Origin: Pseudomonas pisciculturae
GTDB taxonomy: Bacteria > Pseudomonadota > Gammaproteobacteria > Pseudomonadales > Pseudomonadaceae
Assembly (NCBI RefSeq): GCF_015461805.1
Contig: NZ_JACVZE010000005.1
Span: forward strand, 372,001 to 436,000
Reading direction: 5' to 3'
Length of the DNA stretch: 64,000 nt
Positions 18,408 through 26,994 of this stretch are shown here, piece after piece (the stretch's first letter is position 1; each line of letters begins with the position of its first letter). The notes beneath the pieces are model-generated. The model searched no databases and was not told where the DNA came from. It worked only from the letters and a program-made list of their open reading frames with translations. The position numbers and the translations under genes are program-made.

Positions 18408-18428
18408 GGCGCGAGATTCACTCGCGCC
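18408..18428. terminator. 8-bp GC-rich hairpin between hydrolase and porin genes
   Basis: GGCGCGAG-ATTCA-CTCGCGCC is a perfect 8-bp stem with a 5-nt loop. It lacks a U-tract, so it may be a REP-like mRNA-stabilising element or a partial terminator that separates porin expression from the hydrolase. Confidence 0.4.
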
Positions 18429-18508
18429 CACGGACGGCGTTCGCCTGCGTTTCAGTAGCAATGCCTTCTGACAACAACCAATAAAAATATCAGCAAAGGT
18501 TGCAAGAC

Positions 18509-19759
18509 ATGCACAAGCCTTCCACCGCAAATCACTGCCCTGCCGCGTTCTTCAAAAGCTTACTGTGTGTCGGTGCACTGAGTGCCTCAGCCAGTTCCCT
18601 CGCCTTGGAAACAAACGGTTACCTGCGTACAGGCACTCTTTTCAACCAATCGGGTGCACAAGGCGCTTGCTTCAAACTGCCAGGGGCTTCGAGCAAATAC
18701 CGTTTGGGCAATGAGTGCGAGCAATACGCCGAAATCATGCTCACGCAAAAATTGCTCAGCCTCGATGACGGCTCCGTGGTCGCGGTGCAAGGCATGCCGG
18801 CGTTGCTCAACCCCTATGACCGCGAATGGACTTTCAACGGCGAGAGCGGCGGCCGCATACGCATGGCACAGATGTTTGTGGACTGGCGCAATGTCGCGGC
18901 GCTCAATGGCGGCAATTTCTGGGCGGGGCGGCGCTATTACAAGCGCAAGAACATCGGCATCTCGGACTTCGTCTATTGGAACCAGAGCGCCACGGGGTTT
19001 GGCTTCGACGAGGTGCGCATCGGCGACCTGCGCTACAGCTACGTCTACTCGCGCAAAGACAGCGTGTTCCAGAAAGACGCCGTTACCCGCCAGGACTTCA
19101 ACGTCGCCGGTTTTCGTACCAACAAGGATGGAGACGTGGAGGTCGGCGTCAACCTGTTAAAAAAGCCGTCCGGCACTGAGAACGCCCACTCCGGTTGGTC
19201 GCTGGGGGTCCAGCACAACCAGAAAATCGGCGACACCGGCCGCAACAAGCTCGCGTTCCAGTATGGCCAGGGACCGGGCATCGGCCTGGGGCTGACGGGC
19301 AGCGTAACGGCCGATGCAAGCAGCCGCAGTTACCGATTGATTGACGGCCTGGAATGGCAACTGTTGCCCCGCTTTGGCGTGCAACTGGAGGCGCTTTACC
19401 AGCGTAACCAGGGCCAGCCTGAACGCGGCGAAGACTGGCTGTCATTGGGCGGGCGAACCACCTACGGCGTGAGCGAGCAGATCAAGCTGATCTCAGAGTT
19501 GGGCTACGACCGCATCCAGTCTCGGGAAGGTATTCGCTACTTGAACAAAGTGACGCTGGCCACCGCCTGGTCGCCCAAAGGCCCAGGCTTTGCGCTGCGC
19601 CCGGAGTTTCGTCTGTTCTACACCTATGCCAGCTGGAGCAAGGCTGCGCAATTGGCGGCCAATGACAGCGCGCCGGGCTCCGCACTGTCTGACACCGGCT
19701 CGTTTGGTTCGGACCTGCACGGTTCGATTGCCGGCGTGCAATTGGAATATGGCTGGTGA
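18509..19759 (+). CDS. LamB-family maltoporin-like carbohydrate porin
   Basis: This outer-membrane sugar channel is 416 residues with a signal peptide (about residues 1-33, ending SASASSLA). The mature part follows the LamB template: ETNGYLRTGTLFNQSGAQG, a cysteine-bearing CFKLPGASSKYRLGNECEQYAE, then NFWAGRRYYKRKNIGISDFVYWNQSATG and C-terminal VQLEYGW ending in an aromatic residue. The ATG at 18509 has AAAGG nine bases upstream. It supplies the outer-membrane entry for the glycoside taken up by the flanking GPH transporters. Confidence 0.88.
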   Translation: MHKPSTANHCPAAFFKSLLCVGALSASASSLALETNGYLRTGTLFNQSGAQGACFKLPGASSKYRLGNECEQYAEIMLTQKLLSLDDGSVVAVQGMPALLNPYDREWTFNGESGGRIRMAQMFVDWRNVAALNGGNFWAGRRYYKRKNIGISDFVYWNQSATGFGFDEVRIGDLRYSYVYSRKDSVFQKDAVTRQDFNVAGFRTNKDGDVEVGVNLLKKPSGTENAHSGWSLGVQHNQKIGDTGRNKLAFQYGQGPGIGLGLTGSVTADASSRSYRLIDGLEWQLLPRFGVQLEALYQRNQGQPERGEDWLSLGGRTTYGVSEQIKLISELGYDRIQSREGIRYLNKVTLATAWSPKGPGFALRPEFRLFYTYASWSKAAQLAANDSAPGSALSDTGSFGSDLHGSIAGVQLEYGW

Positions 19760-19820
19760 TACCCACCCACCCGTGACCGCGCTTTGACTTTTTTGCACCC
19801 GACCAACAAGGATAACCACC

Positions 19821-21182
19821 ATGAATACCACGCCAGGTCACTTTCGAGATCTGATGAAGCAACGCCTGGGCTTCGGTGCCGCAGACTTCTCCTGCAACCT
19901 GATCTGGGGCATTACCGCCACCTACCTGATGTTTTTCTACACGGACGTCATGGGGCTGGCGGCCGCGGATGTCGCGTTGTTGTTTCTGCTGGCGCGTTTA
20001 CTTGACGGCGCCGCAGATGTCGCCGTTGGCTTATGTATCGATAAAACCAACACACGCTGGGGTCGCTCACGCCCCTACATCGCCTTCGGCGCCATTCCGC
20101 TTGGGGTGTTCGCGGTATTGTCGTTCTACAGCCCGGGCCTTCAAGGCCAGGCGCTATGGGCCTATGCCTTCATCACCTATCTGATGCTGTCGATCTGTTA
20201 CAGCGTGGTCAACATCCCCTTGGCGTCGATACTGCCGAGCCTGACCCGCAGCGCCAAGGAACGGACAGTGCTGGCGACCTACCGGATCATCTTCGGCGCA
20301 TTGGGGGCCACCGCCGCCAGTTTGCTGGTGATTCCCCTGGTGGACATCCTGGGAGGAGGTTCACAACGGCACGGGTTTTTCCTGATGATGACAGTCATCG
20401 CCGTGTTCGCCAGTGTGCTGCTGTTGGTCAGCTTCTTCACCCTCAAGGAGCGCGTGGATCAACCCACCGAACCTGTGAGTCTGATGCGTGTCTTGCAGTC
20501 GTTGAAGCACAACCGGCCCTGGCAGATCTTCACCCTCAATGTGTTTTTCATGTGGGGCGCATTTTTTCTGTACCAGGGTGGTTTGATCTATTTCTTCACT
20601 TACGCCGTGCAGCGCCCTGACCTGGTGCCGCTATTTGCCGGCATTTCCACCTTTGTACCGCTGCTGGGTACGGCACTCACCCCGTTGTTGGCGGCGCGCT
20701 GGTACAAGCGCAGCGTTTTCACCCTGGCAAGCCTGGTGAACATGCTGGGCATGCTACTGATGATCGGCAGTGGCTTGAACCTCACGGGATTGCTGGTGGG
20801 CTCGGTCATCGCCGCCGTGGGGCAAGGCATGCGGCTGGGCATCTACTACTCGATGCAAGCCGACCCGGTTGACTACGGCGAATGGAAAACCGGCGTCAGT
20901 GCGGCCGGCGCGTTGTCCTCGATCATCACGTTTGTCGGCAAGTTGACCATGGCCTGCGCCGGCGCCGCCTCGGCCTTGCTGCTGGGCTGGGGGGGATACG
21001 TCGCCAACCAACCGCAAAGCCCCCAGGCGCTGGAGGCGATCAGCGCCGGTTTTTTGTATCTCCCCACCCTGTTGGTTGGCGTGTCGATCCTGGTGATGCA
21101 GTTTTATCGGCTGGATAAACTCTACCCCGACATTCGCGCCGAACTGGATCGGCGCGCAGCCAGGCAACACGCATCAATCTGA
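19821..21182 (+). CDS. second GPH-family sugar/glycoside transporter
   Basis: This 453-residue, about 12-helix MelB-like symporter begins TPGHFRDLMKQRLGFGAADFSCNLIW, with LLARLLDGAADVAVGLCIDKTNTRWGRSRPYIAFGA as the helix 2 and loop signature (shown here in part). Helix 2 has LDGAADVAVG where the first transporter has IDAVSNPILG, so the asparagine next to the key aspartate region differs. The pair may therefore handle different sugars or the glycoside and its released sugar. It is the last gene of the locus and converges on the amino-acid permease gene. Confidence 0.88.
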   Translation: MNTTPGHFRDLMKQRLGFGAADFSCNLIWGITATYLMFFYTDVMGLAAADVALLFLLARLLDGAADVAVGLCIDKTNTRWGRSRPYIAFGAIPLGVFAVLSFYSPGLQGQALWAYAFITYLMLSICYSVVNIPLASILPSLTRSAKERTVLATYRIIFGALGATAASLLVIPLVDILGGGSQRHGFFLMMTVIAVFASVLLLVSFFTLKERVDQPTEPVSLMRVLQSLKHNRPWQIFTLNVFFMWGAFFLYQGGLIYFFTYAVQRPDLVPLFAGISTFVPLLGTALTPLLAARWYKRSVFTLASLVNMLGMLLMIGSGLNLTGLLVGSVIAAVGQGMRLGIYYSMQADPVDYGEWKTGVSAAGALSSIITFVGKLTMACAGAASALLLGWGGYVANQPQSPQALEAISAGFLYLPTLLVGVSILVMQFYRLDKLYPDIRAELDRRAARQHASI

Positions 21183-21192
21183 GGGCAGCCCG

Positions 21193-21236
21193 CTGGCCGG
21201 CGAGCACTAGATATGCTCACAAACTCACCCGGCCAG
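21193..21236. terminator. nested inverted repeat between convergent genes
   Basis: CTGGCCGG (21193-21200) pairs with CCGGCCAG (21229-21236), and inside it GAGCA (21202-21206) pairs with TGCTC (21214-21218). It lies between the stop of the GPH transporter and the stop of the facing permease, where a bidirectional terminator would be expected. There is no strong T-run. Confidence 0.4.
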
Positions 21237-22634
21237 AGAGCGGCTGATCCCCCTTCTGTATTGCCCGACATAGTACGCAAAGTAGCAGAACCCGATGAAG
21301 GGCACGCTGAAGTACAGGGCAATCCGCTGTTGTGGGTCGAAGGCAATCCCCACGCACGCCAGCCCGCAAGACGTCAGCGCAATCAAAGGTACCCAAGGGT
21401 ACCAACGCACTTTGTAGCCCAAACTCGCCAACTGCCCACCTTCGGCCAGGAAGCGTCGTCGAAACGCCATCTGGCTCGCAGCAATCGCCATCCAGACGAT
21501 CACAATGGCAACACCGGCAATCGATACCAATGCCAGATACACCGTGTCGGCGGCAAAAAAACTGCTGAACAAGGATGTCAGGCCGCCCAGCATGCTGAAG
21601 ATGATGGCATTGAGGGGAATGCCCGCCTTGGTCAGTCTGCAAAAAATTTTGGGCAGTTGCCCTTGGTCACCCAACGTCCAAAGCATCCTGGCCGATGCGT
21701 AAAGGCCAGAGTTGGCGGCGGAGATCAGCGCAGTGATGATCACCAGGTTCATGATGTCGGCGGCATAGGGAATGCCAATCTTGCTGAATACCGTGACGAA
21801 CGGGCTTTCGGACAGTCCGGCCTGCTCACGGGGTAACAAGGTGGCGATGACGATGATGGTGCCCACAAAGAAAATCGCCAGACGCATCATCGTGGCTTTC
21901 GACGCGCGCGGTACGTTTTTACGTGGGTCACTGGTTTCGCCCGCCGCAATACCGATCACTTCGGTGCCGGCAAAAGCAAACGCCACGGCCAGTAACGCCA
22001 TGCCGATAGCGCTGAATCCCGTGGGGAACCACCCCTCACGCGTGAAGTTGGAAAACCCGGTTTGATGCGCATCGGGGAACGGCACAAACCCAGTGATCGC
22101 CGCTGCCCCGATGAGGATGAACACCAGTACGGTCAGCGCCTTGACCAGCGAAAGCCAGAACTCTGTTTCAGCAAATACGCGTACCGACAGCATATTGCTC
22201 GCCAGCACCACCACTGAAAAGACTGCGGACCATATCCAGATCGGCACACCGGGAAACCAGCGTTCCATCAATACCCCGGCGCCAATCAGTTCCGAGCCAA
22301 TCGCGACGGTCCAACTCAACCAATACAACCAGGCCACCGCATAACCTGTGCCCCCTCCGAGGTAGCGCGTGGCGTAGCTACTGAACGAGCCTGTTTCGGG
22401 CATATGCACAGCCAGTTCACCCAGGCACATCATCACGCAATACACCATCAACGCGCCCACCAAGTAGGCAATCACCGCGCCCAACGGCCCGGCCTGGCTG
22501 ACGGTATACCCCGAGGCCAGGAATAGCCCAGTGCCGATGACGCCTCCCACCGCCAACATCACGATATGCCGCGCCTGCATGTCCTGGCGAAACCCGGTGG
22601 GGTTTTGCCGCGTGTCTTGTTCATGGTTGTTCAT
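21225..22634 (-). CDS. amino-acid permease, APC/AAT family
   Basis: This inner-membrane amino-acid:H+ symporter has 469 residues and about 12 helices. MQARHIVMLAVGGVIGTGLFLASG is the first helix, followed by MPETGSFSSYATRYLGGGTGYAVAW (conserved loop, quoted in part) and FAFAGTEVIGIAAGETSDPRKN. The ATG at 22634 (MNNHEQDTRQNP) is used; the longer frame upstream runs through the divergent promoter. It is divergent from the aspartoacylase-family gene across a 94-bp region with a direct repeat, so both are likely controlled together. It probably imports the substrate of the downstream catabolic genes. Confidence 0.9.
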   Translation of the reverse strand: MNNHEQDTRQNPTGFRQDMQARHIVMLAVGGVIGTGLFLASGYTVSQAGPLGAVIAYLVGALMVYCVMMCLGELAVHMPETGSFSSYATRYLGGGTGYAVAWLYWLSWTVAIGSELIGAGVLMERWFPGVPIWIWSAVFSVVVLASNMLSVRVFAETEFWLSLVKALTVLVFILIGAAAITGFVPFPDAHQTGFSNFTREGWFPTGFSAIGMALLAVAFAFAGTEVIGIAAGETSDPRKNVPRASKATMMRLAIFFVGTIIVIATLLPREQAGLSESPFVTVFSKIGIPYAADIMNLVIITALISAANSGLYASARMLWTLGDQGQLPKIFCRLTKAGIPLNAIIFSMLGGLTSLFSSFFAADTVYLALVSIAGVAIVIVWMAIAASQMAFRRRFLAEGGQLASLGYKVRWYPWVPLIALTSCGLACVGIAFDPQQRIALYFSVPFIGFCYFAYYVGQYRRGISRSLAG

Positions 22635-22678
22635 TGTTATTTTCCAGGAATTGTCAACGACAGGGCTTGAACTATATA

Positions 22679-22709
22679 GAATAAAAGTACAGCATGGAAT
22701 AAATGTACA
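22679..22709. promoter_or_regulatory. 13-bp direct repeat in divergent promoter, candidate operator
   Basis: GAATAAAAGTACA (22679-22691) and GAATAAATGTACA (22697-22709) match at 12 of 13 positions with an 18-bp period. They lie between the divergent starts at 22634 and 22729, within an A+T-rich stretch that should hold both promoters. The regulator encoded at 26995-27615 is the natural candidate to bind them. Confidence 0.6.
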
Positions 22710-22728
22710 CAAAAAGCAGGCCCGGATC

Positions 22729-23859
22729 ATGGCGATAACCGAAGCATTCGTCCTCCCTTCTCAGACGCCTGGGACGACGCACACCCTGTTCAAACACAGC
22801 TTCGGCCCTGCCGATGCCAAGCGCAGCGCTTACCTGCAAGCGGGCATCCATGCTGATGAACATCCTGGCCTGCTGGTGATCCAGCACGTCATGACGCAGC
22901 TTCAAGCACTGGAAGCGCGAGGGCGCGTTATAGGCCGGATCGTGATCGTCCCCTTCGCCAACCCGGTAGGGTTGGGCCAGCAGGTGTTCGGGCAAATGGT
23001 GGGCCGCTACAACCTGGCGAATGGGGAGAATTTCAATCGGAATTTCCCCGACATCACCCCGCAACTCAAACGTGAGCTCACGAGCAACCCGCCCGCAACA
23101 AATGACGTCGCAAGCATCAAGGCGCTATTTGCCAAGGCGATGAATAGCGTCGCGCCCAGCGAGGCCGTGGCCGCCAATAAATATTGGCTGCTCAAGCAAG
23201 CCCTTGAGCACGACATCGTGCTCGATCTGCATTGTGATACCTCCAGCATCCTGCACATCTACGCCAACCTGAATCAGCGCCAGCGTGCGTTGAATCTGGC
23301 CGCCGCCACAGGCGTCGACGCCGTGTTTCTAGAAGATGAAGCCGGTGGCTTTCCGCTGGATGAGTGCTACGCCAAGGCCTGGAAAGAGCTGCTCAAGCTC
23401 GGGCTGGTGGACACCGCGCACCTGGGCTTTTCAGCCACCTTGGAACTGCGCGGCCAGGCCGATGTGGAAGACGATATCGCCGCCGAGGATGCGCGGGGAA
23501 TCGTACGGTTCTTCCAGCAGCAAGGCCTGATCGAGGCTGAAGGCGCAGACGAGTCCAGCACTCACGCCATCACGGTTTACCCACTGGAAGGCGTGTCTCA
23601 CCTCATGTCCCCCGCCACAGGAATCATCGCCTGGAAGAAAAAGCTCGGCGACGCCGTCGAGGTGGGCGAAGTGGTTGCGCAAGTCGTGCCTGTGGACGGT
23701 AAACCCGGCACCTCTCGATACCCAGTGCTGAGCAATGTCAGCGGCAGGCTGATCGCCCGGCATCACGTAAAGCTCGCCCGAACGGGCCAAAAGATAGGAA
23801 TGCTCGCCGGCACCACGCCCTTGCCGGAGAGACAGACAGGGAAGCTGATGGGCCTATAA
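22729..23859 (+). CDS. succinylglutamate desuccinylase/aspartoacylase-family hydrolase
   Basis: This 376-residue zinc hydrolase of the M14 AstE/ASPA clade removes an acyl group from an N-acyl amino acid or related amide. The zinc ligands are visible as GIHADEHPG (H41, E44) and DLHCDTSS (H168); NFNRNFPD carries the substrate-carboxylate arginine, and FSATLELRGQ the catalytic glutamate. The C-terminal 90 residues form a lipoyl-like barrel (SPATGIIAWKKKLGDAVEVGE) common in this clade. The ATG at 22729 starts right after an A+T-rich operator region. The deacylated amino acid would feed the aminotransferase or cyclodeaminase-family enzyme downstream. Confidence 0.85.
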   Translation: MAITEAFVLPSQTPGTTHTLFKHSFGPADAKRSAYLQAGIHADEHPGLLVIQHVMTQLQALEARGRVIGRIVIVPFANPVGLGQQVFGQMVGRYNLANGENFNRNFPDITPQLKRELTSNPPATNDVASIKALFAKAMNSVAPSEAVAANKYWLLKQALEHDIVLDLHCDTSSILHIYANLNQRQRALNLAAATGVDAVFLEDEAGGFPLDECYAKAWKELLKLGLVDTAHLGFSATLELRGQADVEDDIAAEDARGIVRFFQQQGLIEAEGADESSTHAITVYPLEGVSHLMSPATGIIAWKKKLGDAVEVGEVVAQVVPVDGKPGTSRYPVLSNVSGRLIARHHVKLARTGQKIGMLAGTTPLPERQTGKLMGL

Positions 23860-23945
23860 AAAATACCACTGCTGCACTTTTTGCACTGCCTTTGCCCTAT
23901 GAGCATACCGCTCGCCACAACAACTACAGACAGGTAAAGAACACG

Positions 23946-24716
23946 ATGAAACGCACTCTGTTAGTCACCGGCCTTTTACTTGGCCTCTCCAACGCCCATG
24001 CCGCCGACGCGGTGCTCAAGATTGGGATTGAGGCCGCCTACCCACCCTTTGCCTACAAGCAACCCAATGGTGATCTCGCAGGCTTCGACTACGATATTGG
24101 CAATGCGCTGTGCAAACAGATGCAGGTGCAATGCAAATGGATCGAGCAGGAATACGACGGCCTGATTCCATCACTCAAAGTGCGCAAGGTGGATGCCGTT
24201 CTCTCCTCGCTCTCCATCACCAATGACCGCAAAGAGTCCGTCGACTTTACCGTCCCCTACTACAAGAGCGCTGCGCGCCTGGCGATGAAAAGCGGCACTG
24301 CCGTGGGCGACGATTTGTCTGGGTTGTCGGGCAAGCGTATCGGCGTGCAGCGCTCCAGTATCCATGATCGCTTTGCCTCGCAGGTATTGGCAGCCAAGGG
24401 CGCCGAGATCGTGCGCTACAGCTCGCAAAACGAGGTCTACCTGGACCTTGAGTCCGGCCGCCTGGACGGCACACTCGCCGATGATGTGATCCTCGACCAG
24501 ACCTTCCTGAAGAAACCCATCGGCAACGGGTTTGCCTTTGTCGGCCCCAAGCTCACCGACCCCGACTACTTCGGTGACGGTATCGGCATTGCCGTGCGCA
24601 AAGGCGACACCTCACTGGCCGAACGCTTCAACAAAGCCATTGGTGAGCTGCGCAGTGGCGGCACCTATCAAGCGATCAATGCCAAATACTTTGACTTCGA
24701 CGTATACGGCGAATAA
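23946..24716 (+). CDS. periplasmic amino-acid-binding protein (ABC type, orphan)
   Basis: This 256-residue binding protein has a signal peptide (MKRTLLVTGLLLGLSNAHAA, cleavage near residue 19-20) and then the SBP_bac_3 fold: LKIGIEAAYPPFAYKQPNG, DYDIGNALCKQMQVQCKW and the hinge PYYKSAARLAM. It resembles the lysine/arginine/ornithine and opine binding proteins. No ABC permease or ATPase gene lies in the cluster. It must dock with a transporter encoded elsewhere or deliver to the APC permease indirectly. The ATG at 23946 follows a purine-rich AAAGA. Confidence 0.88.
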   Translation: MKRTLLVTGLLLGLSNAHAADAVLKIGIEAAYPPFAYKQPNGDLAGFDYDIGNALCKQMQVQCKWIEQEYDGLIPSLKVRKVDAVLSSLSITNDRKESVDFTVPYYKSAARLAMKSGTAVGDDLSGLSGKRIGVQRSSIHDRFASQVLAAKGAEIVRYSSQNEVYLDLESGRLDGTLADDVILDQTFLKKPIGNGFAFVGPKLTDPDYFGDGIGIAVRKGDTSLAERFNKAIGELRSGGTYQAINAKYFDFDVYGE

Positions 24717-24753
24717 CCCAGCGTCAACCTGACCTTAACAAGAGCAACCGCAC

Positions 24754-25710
24754 ATGGCTGATAAACACCCTCACCCGCATATTCTGTATGAGGAAGACAT
24801 CAAGGACCTGATCCAGCAGATCGACGTGCGCGCCGCCATGCGCGCACTGTTCAAGGCCTTGGCTGCCGGCACTGCCGTGCAACCGCCGCAGCAGGTCGTC
24901 GAATTCCCCCAAGGCGGCGACTTCATCAACTACCTGGGCGTGATGAACGCGCAGCAGGTGTATGGCATCAAGACCTCTCCTTACATTCCGACTGAGGGCC
25001 GGCCAATCGTCACCGCCTGGACCCTGCTGATGTCGATGCAGACCGGACGCCCCTTGCTATTGGCAGACTCGGGGTACCTGACCGCACTGCGCACGGCCGC
25101 AACCACGGCATTGGCTGTTGACCATCTGGCCCCCAAAGGCGCCAAGCGCCTGGCGATTGTCGGCAGCGGCCCTGTTGCCCTGGCGCATTTGAAATTTGTA
25201 CAGGACCTGCGTGACTGGGAAAAGATCTCTATCTATTCCCTTGAGATCGGCGCCATGGAGCCAGCCCAACGCGCCGCAATCGAGACGCTCGATTCGCGAA
25301 TTTCGCTGTGCGAAGTGCAATCGAAGGCCACCGCCAATGCCGATGTGGTGATGCTGTGCACCTCTTCGCCAAAACCTGTGCTCGCGCTCAATACGCTGAG
25401 CAAACCGACCTTGGTGACGTCCATCAGCACCAACGCGTTTCGCGCCCACGAAATTCATCCGGACGAATTACCCAAGATGGATGTGTACTGCGATTACCTC
25501 AAGACCACGCCTGCCTCAGCCGGTGAAATGGTATTGGCCACCGAAAGCGGCCTGTGGAACGAGAAGGCCATTTTCGGCGACCTCGTTGAACTGGAAGCAG
25601 GCACTGCGCCCCTGCCCGACTACAGTCGCCACGTGTTCTTCCGCTCCATTGGCCTGGGCCTGGAAGACGTCGCCATCGCCCTGGAACTGCACAAGCTGCT
25701 CCTCAACTGA
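24754..25710 (+). CDS. ornithine cyclodeaminase/mu-crystallin-family enzyme
   Basis: This 318-residue NAD(P)-dependent enzyme has the family's DIKDLIQQIDVRAAMRALFKAL start, a TEGRPIVTAWTLLMSMQTGRPL substrate region (quoted in part), LTALRTAATTALAVDHLAPKGA and the Rossmann loop LAIVGSGPVALAHL. Members include ornithine cyclodeaminase, alanine dehydrogenase and imine/ketimine reductases. In P. aeruginosa, DauB of the dauBAR D-arginine operon is such a reductase, and a DauR-like regulator lies nearby here. A ketimine reductase is therefore as likely as a true cyclodeaminase. It starts 37 bp after the binding protein. Confidence 0.85.
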   Translation: MADKHPHPHILYEEDIKDLIQQIDVRAAMRALFKALAAGTAVQPPQQVVEFPQGGDFINYLGVMNAQQVYGIKTSPYIPTEGRPIVTAWTLLMSMQTGRPLLLADSGYLTALRTAATTALAVDHLAPKGAKRLAIVGSGPVALAHLKFVQDLRDWEKISIYSLEIGAMEPAQRAAIETLDSRISLCEVQSKATANADVVMLCTSSPKPVLALNTLSKPTLVTSISTNAFRAHEIHPDELPKMDVYCDYLKTTPASAGEMVLATESGLWNEKAIFGDLVELEAGTAPLPDYSRHVFFRSIGLGLEDVAIALELHKLLLN

Positions 25711-25739
25711 TAACCCCAATCTACTGATCAGGAATTGCC

Positions 25740-26858
25740 ATGAAAATAAAAGAGTTCGGCGTTGAAATCTGGATGAACGCCTATGAAACCAAATGCCAAT
25801 ACAACCTCGCCGAGACGTGCGTAGAGTCCATGACCCTCGAACAGTTGCTGGACTTCGCGGGTAAGAAAGACACCATTCTCAGCGAACTGCTGCCTATGAA
25901 AATGACCTATGGCGCGATCGAAGGCTCGGACCGCCTGCGCAACAACGTCGCGCAGCTCTATACGCACCAACGCAAAGAGAATGTGATCATTACCCACGGT
26001 GCCATCGGCGCGAACGCGTTGATCCATGAAACCCTGGTTGAGCCGGGTGATCATGTGATCTCGGTGTCTCCGACGTACCAACAGCACTATTCGATTCCTG
26101 AGAGCTACGGCGCCGAGGTATCGATCTTGCGCCTGCGCGAGGAGAACGCCTTCTTGCCTGACCTGGAGGAGCTGCGCGCCATGGCACGCCCAGGCACCAA
26201 GCTGATCGCGATCAACAACCCGAACAACCCGACCGGCTCGCTGATGGACCGAGCCTTGTTGGAACAGATCGTGGAAATCGCCCGCTCGGTCGGTGCCTAT
26301 CTCTTGTGCGACGAGGTCTACCGCGGCATCGACCAGGAGGGTGATGGTTTCACCGTGGCCATTGCCGACCTTTATGAGAAAGGCATCAGTACTGCCAGCA
26401 TGTCGAAGGCGTTCTCCCTGGCGGGCCTGCGGTTGGGCTGGATTACCGCACCGGTCGAGGTCATTCACGCGGTCTCCATCCACCGCGACTACAACACCAT
26501 CAGCGTAGGCATGCTGGACGACCATTTCGCGTCCATCGCCCTGGAAAACAAAGACAAGATCCTGGCACGCAATAAACACATCACCCGTACCAACCTTGCA
26601 CTGCTGGACCAGTGGATCGCGGCCGAGCCTAAGGTTTCCTATGTGAAGCCCAAGTCAGGCACCACCGCCTTGCTGAAAATCGACACCCCCCTGTCGTCCA
26701 AAGACTTCTGTGTGAAACTGCTGGAAAGCAAGGGCGTGATGTTTACGCCGGGCAGTGCACTGGATATCGAAGGCTATGTGCGTATCGGCTACGCCAATAA
26801 CACCGACGTGATCAAAGAGGGGCTGCAGAAAGTCTCGGAGTTCCTGGCAGAGCAGTGA
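25740..26858 (+). CDS. PLP-dependent aminotransferase, fold type I
   Basis: This class I/II aminotransferase has 372 residues. The PLP lysine lies in STASMSKAFSLAGLRLGWI, the phosphate/ring-binding aspartate region is LIAINNPNNPTGSLMDR followed by YLLCDEVYRGID, and the carboxylate-binding arginine is in YVRIGYANN. It probably deaminates the amino acid released by the hydrolase upstream, giving a 2-oxo acid that may cyclise and be reduced by the cyclodeaminase-family partner. It starts 29 bp after that gene, and a strong intrinsic terminator follows 31 bp after its stop. The substrate is unknown. Confidence 0.88.
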   Translation: MKIKEFGVEIWMNAYETKCQYNLAETCVESMTLEQLLDFAGKKDTILSELLPMKMTYGAIEGSDRLRNNVAQLYTHQRKENVIITHGAIGANALIHETLVEPGDHVISVSPTYQQHYSIPESYGAEVSILRLREENAFLPDLEELRAMARPGTKLIAINNPNNPTGSLMDRALLEQIVEIARSVGAYLLCDEVYRGIDQEGDGFTVAIADLYEKGISTASMSKAFSLAGLRLGWITAPVEVIHAVSIHRDYNTISVGMLDDHFASIALENKDKILARNKHITRTNLALLDQWIAAEPKVSYVKPKSGTTALLKIDTPLSSKDFCVKLLESKGVMFTPGSALDIEGYVRIGYANNTDVIKEGLQKVSEFLAEQ

Positions 26859-26889
26859 TGTGCACATGACCGCATCGCCTTGAAACCCT

Positions 26890-26919
26890 GTGCCGGCTGC
26901 CACCACAGCCGGCACTTTT
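26890..26919 (+). terminator. intrinsic terminator after the aminotransferase gene
   Basis: GTGCCGGCTG (26890-26899) pairs perfectly with CAGCCGGCAC (26906-26915) around a 6-nt loop, followed directly by TTTT. This is the clearest Rho-independent terminator in the window and ends the transcript that starts at the hydrolase gene; the regulator gene after it must have its own promoter. Confidence 0.88.
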
Positions 26920-26994
26920 CATCGCGGCCCAGCTGATATGATGCCCTCCGAGGTCCGCAGGCCATCCGTCAAACCAAGGACGTTGTCGTCAAAC

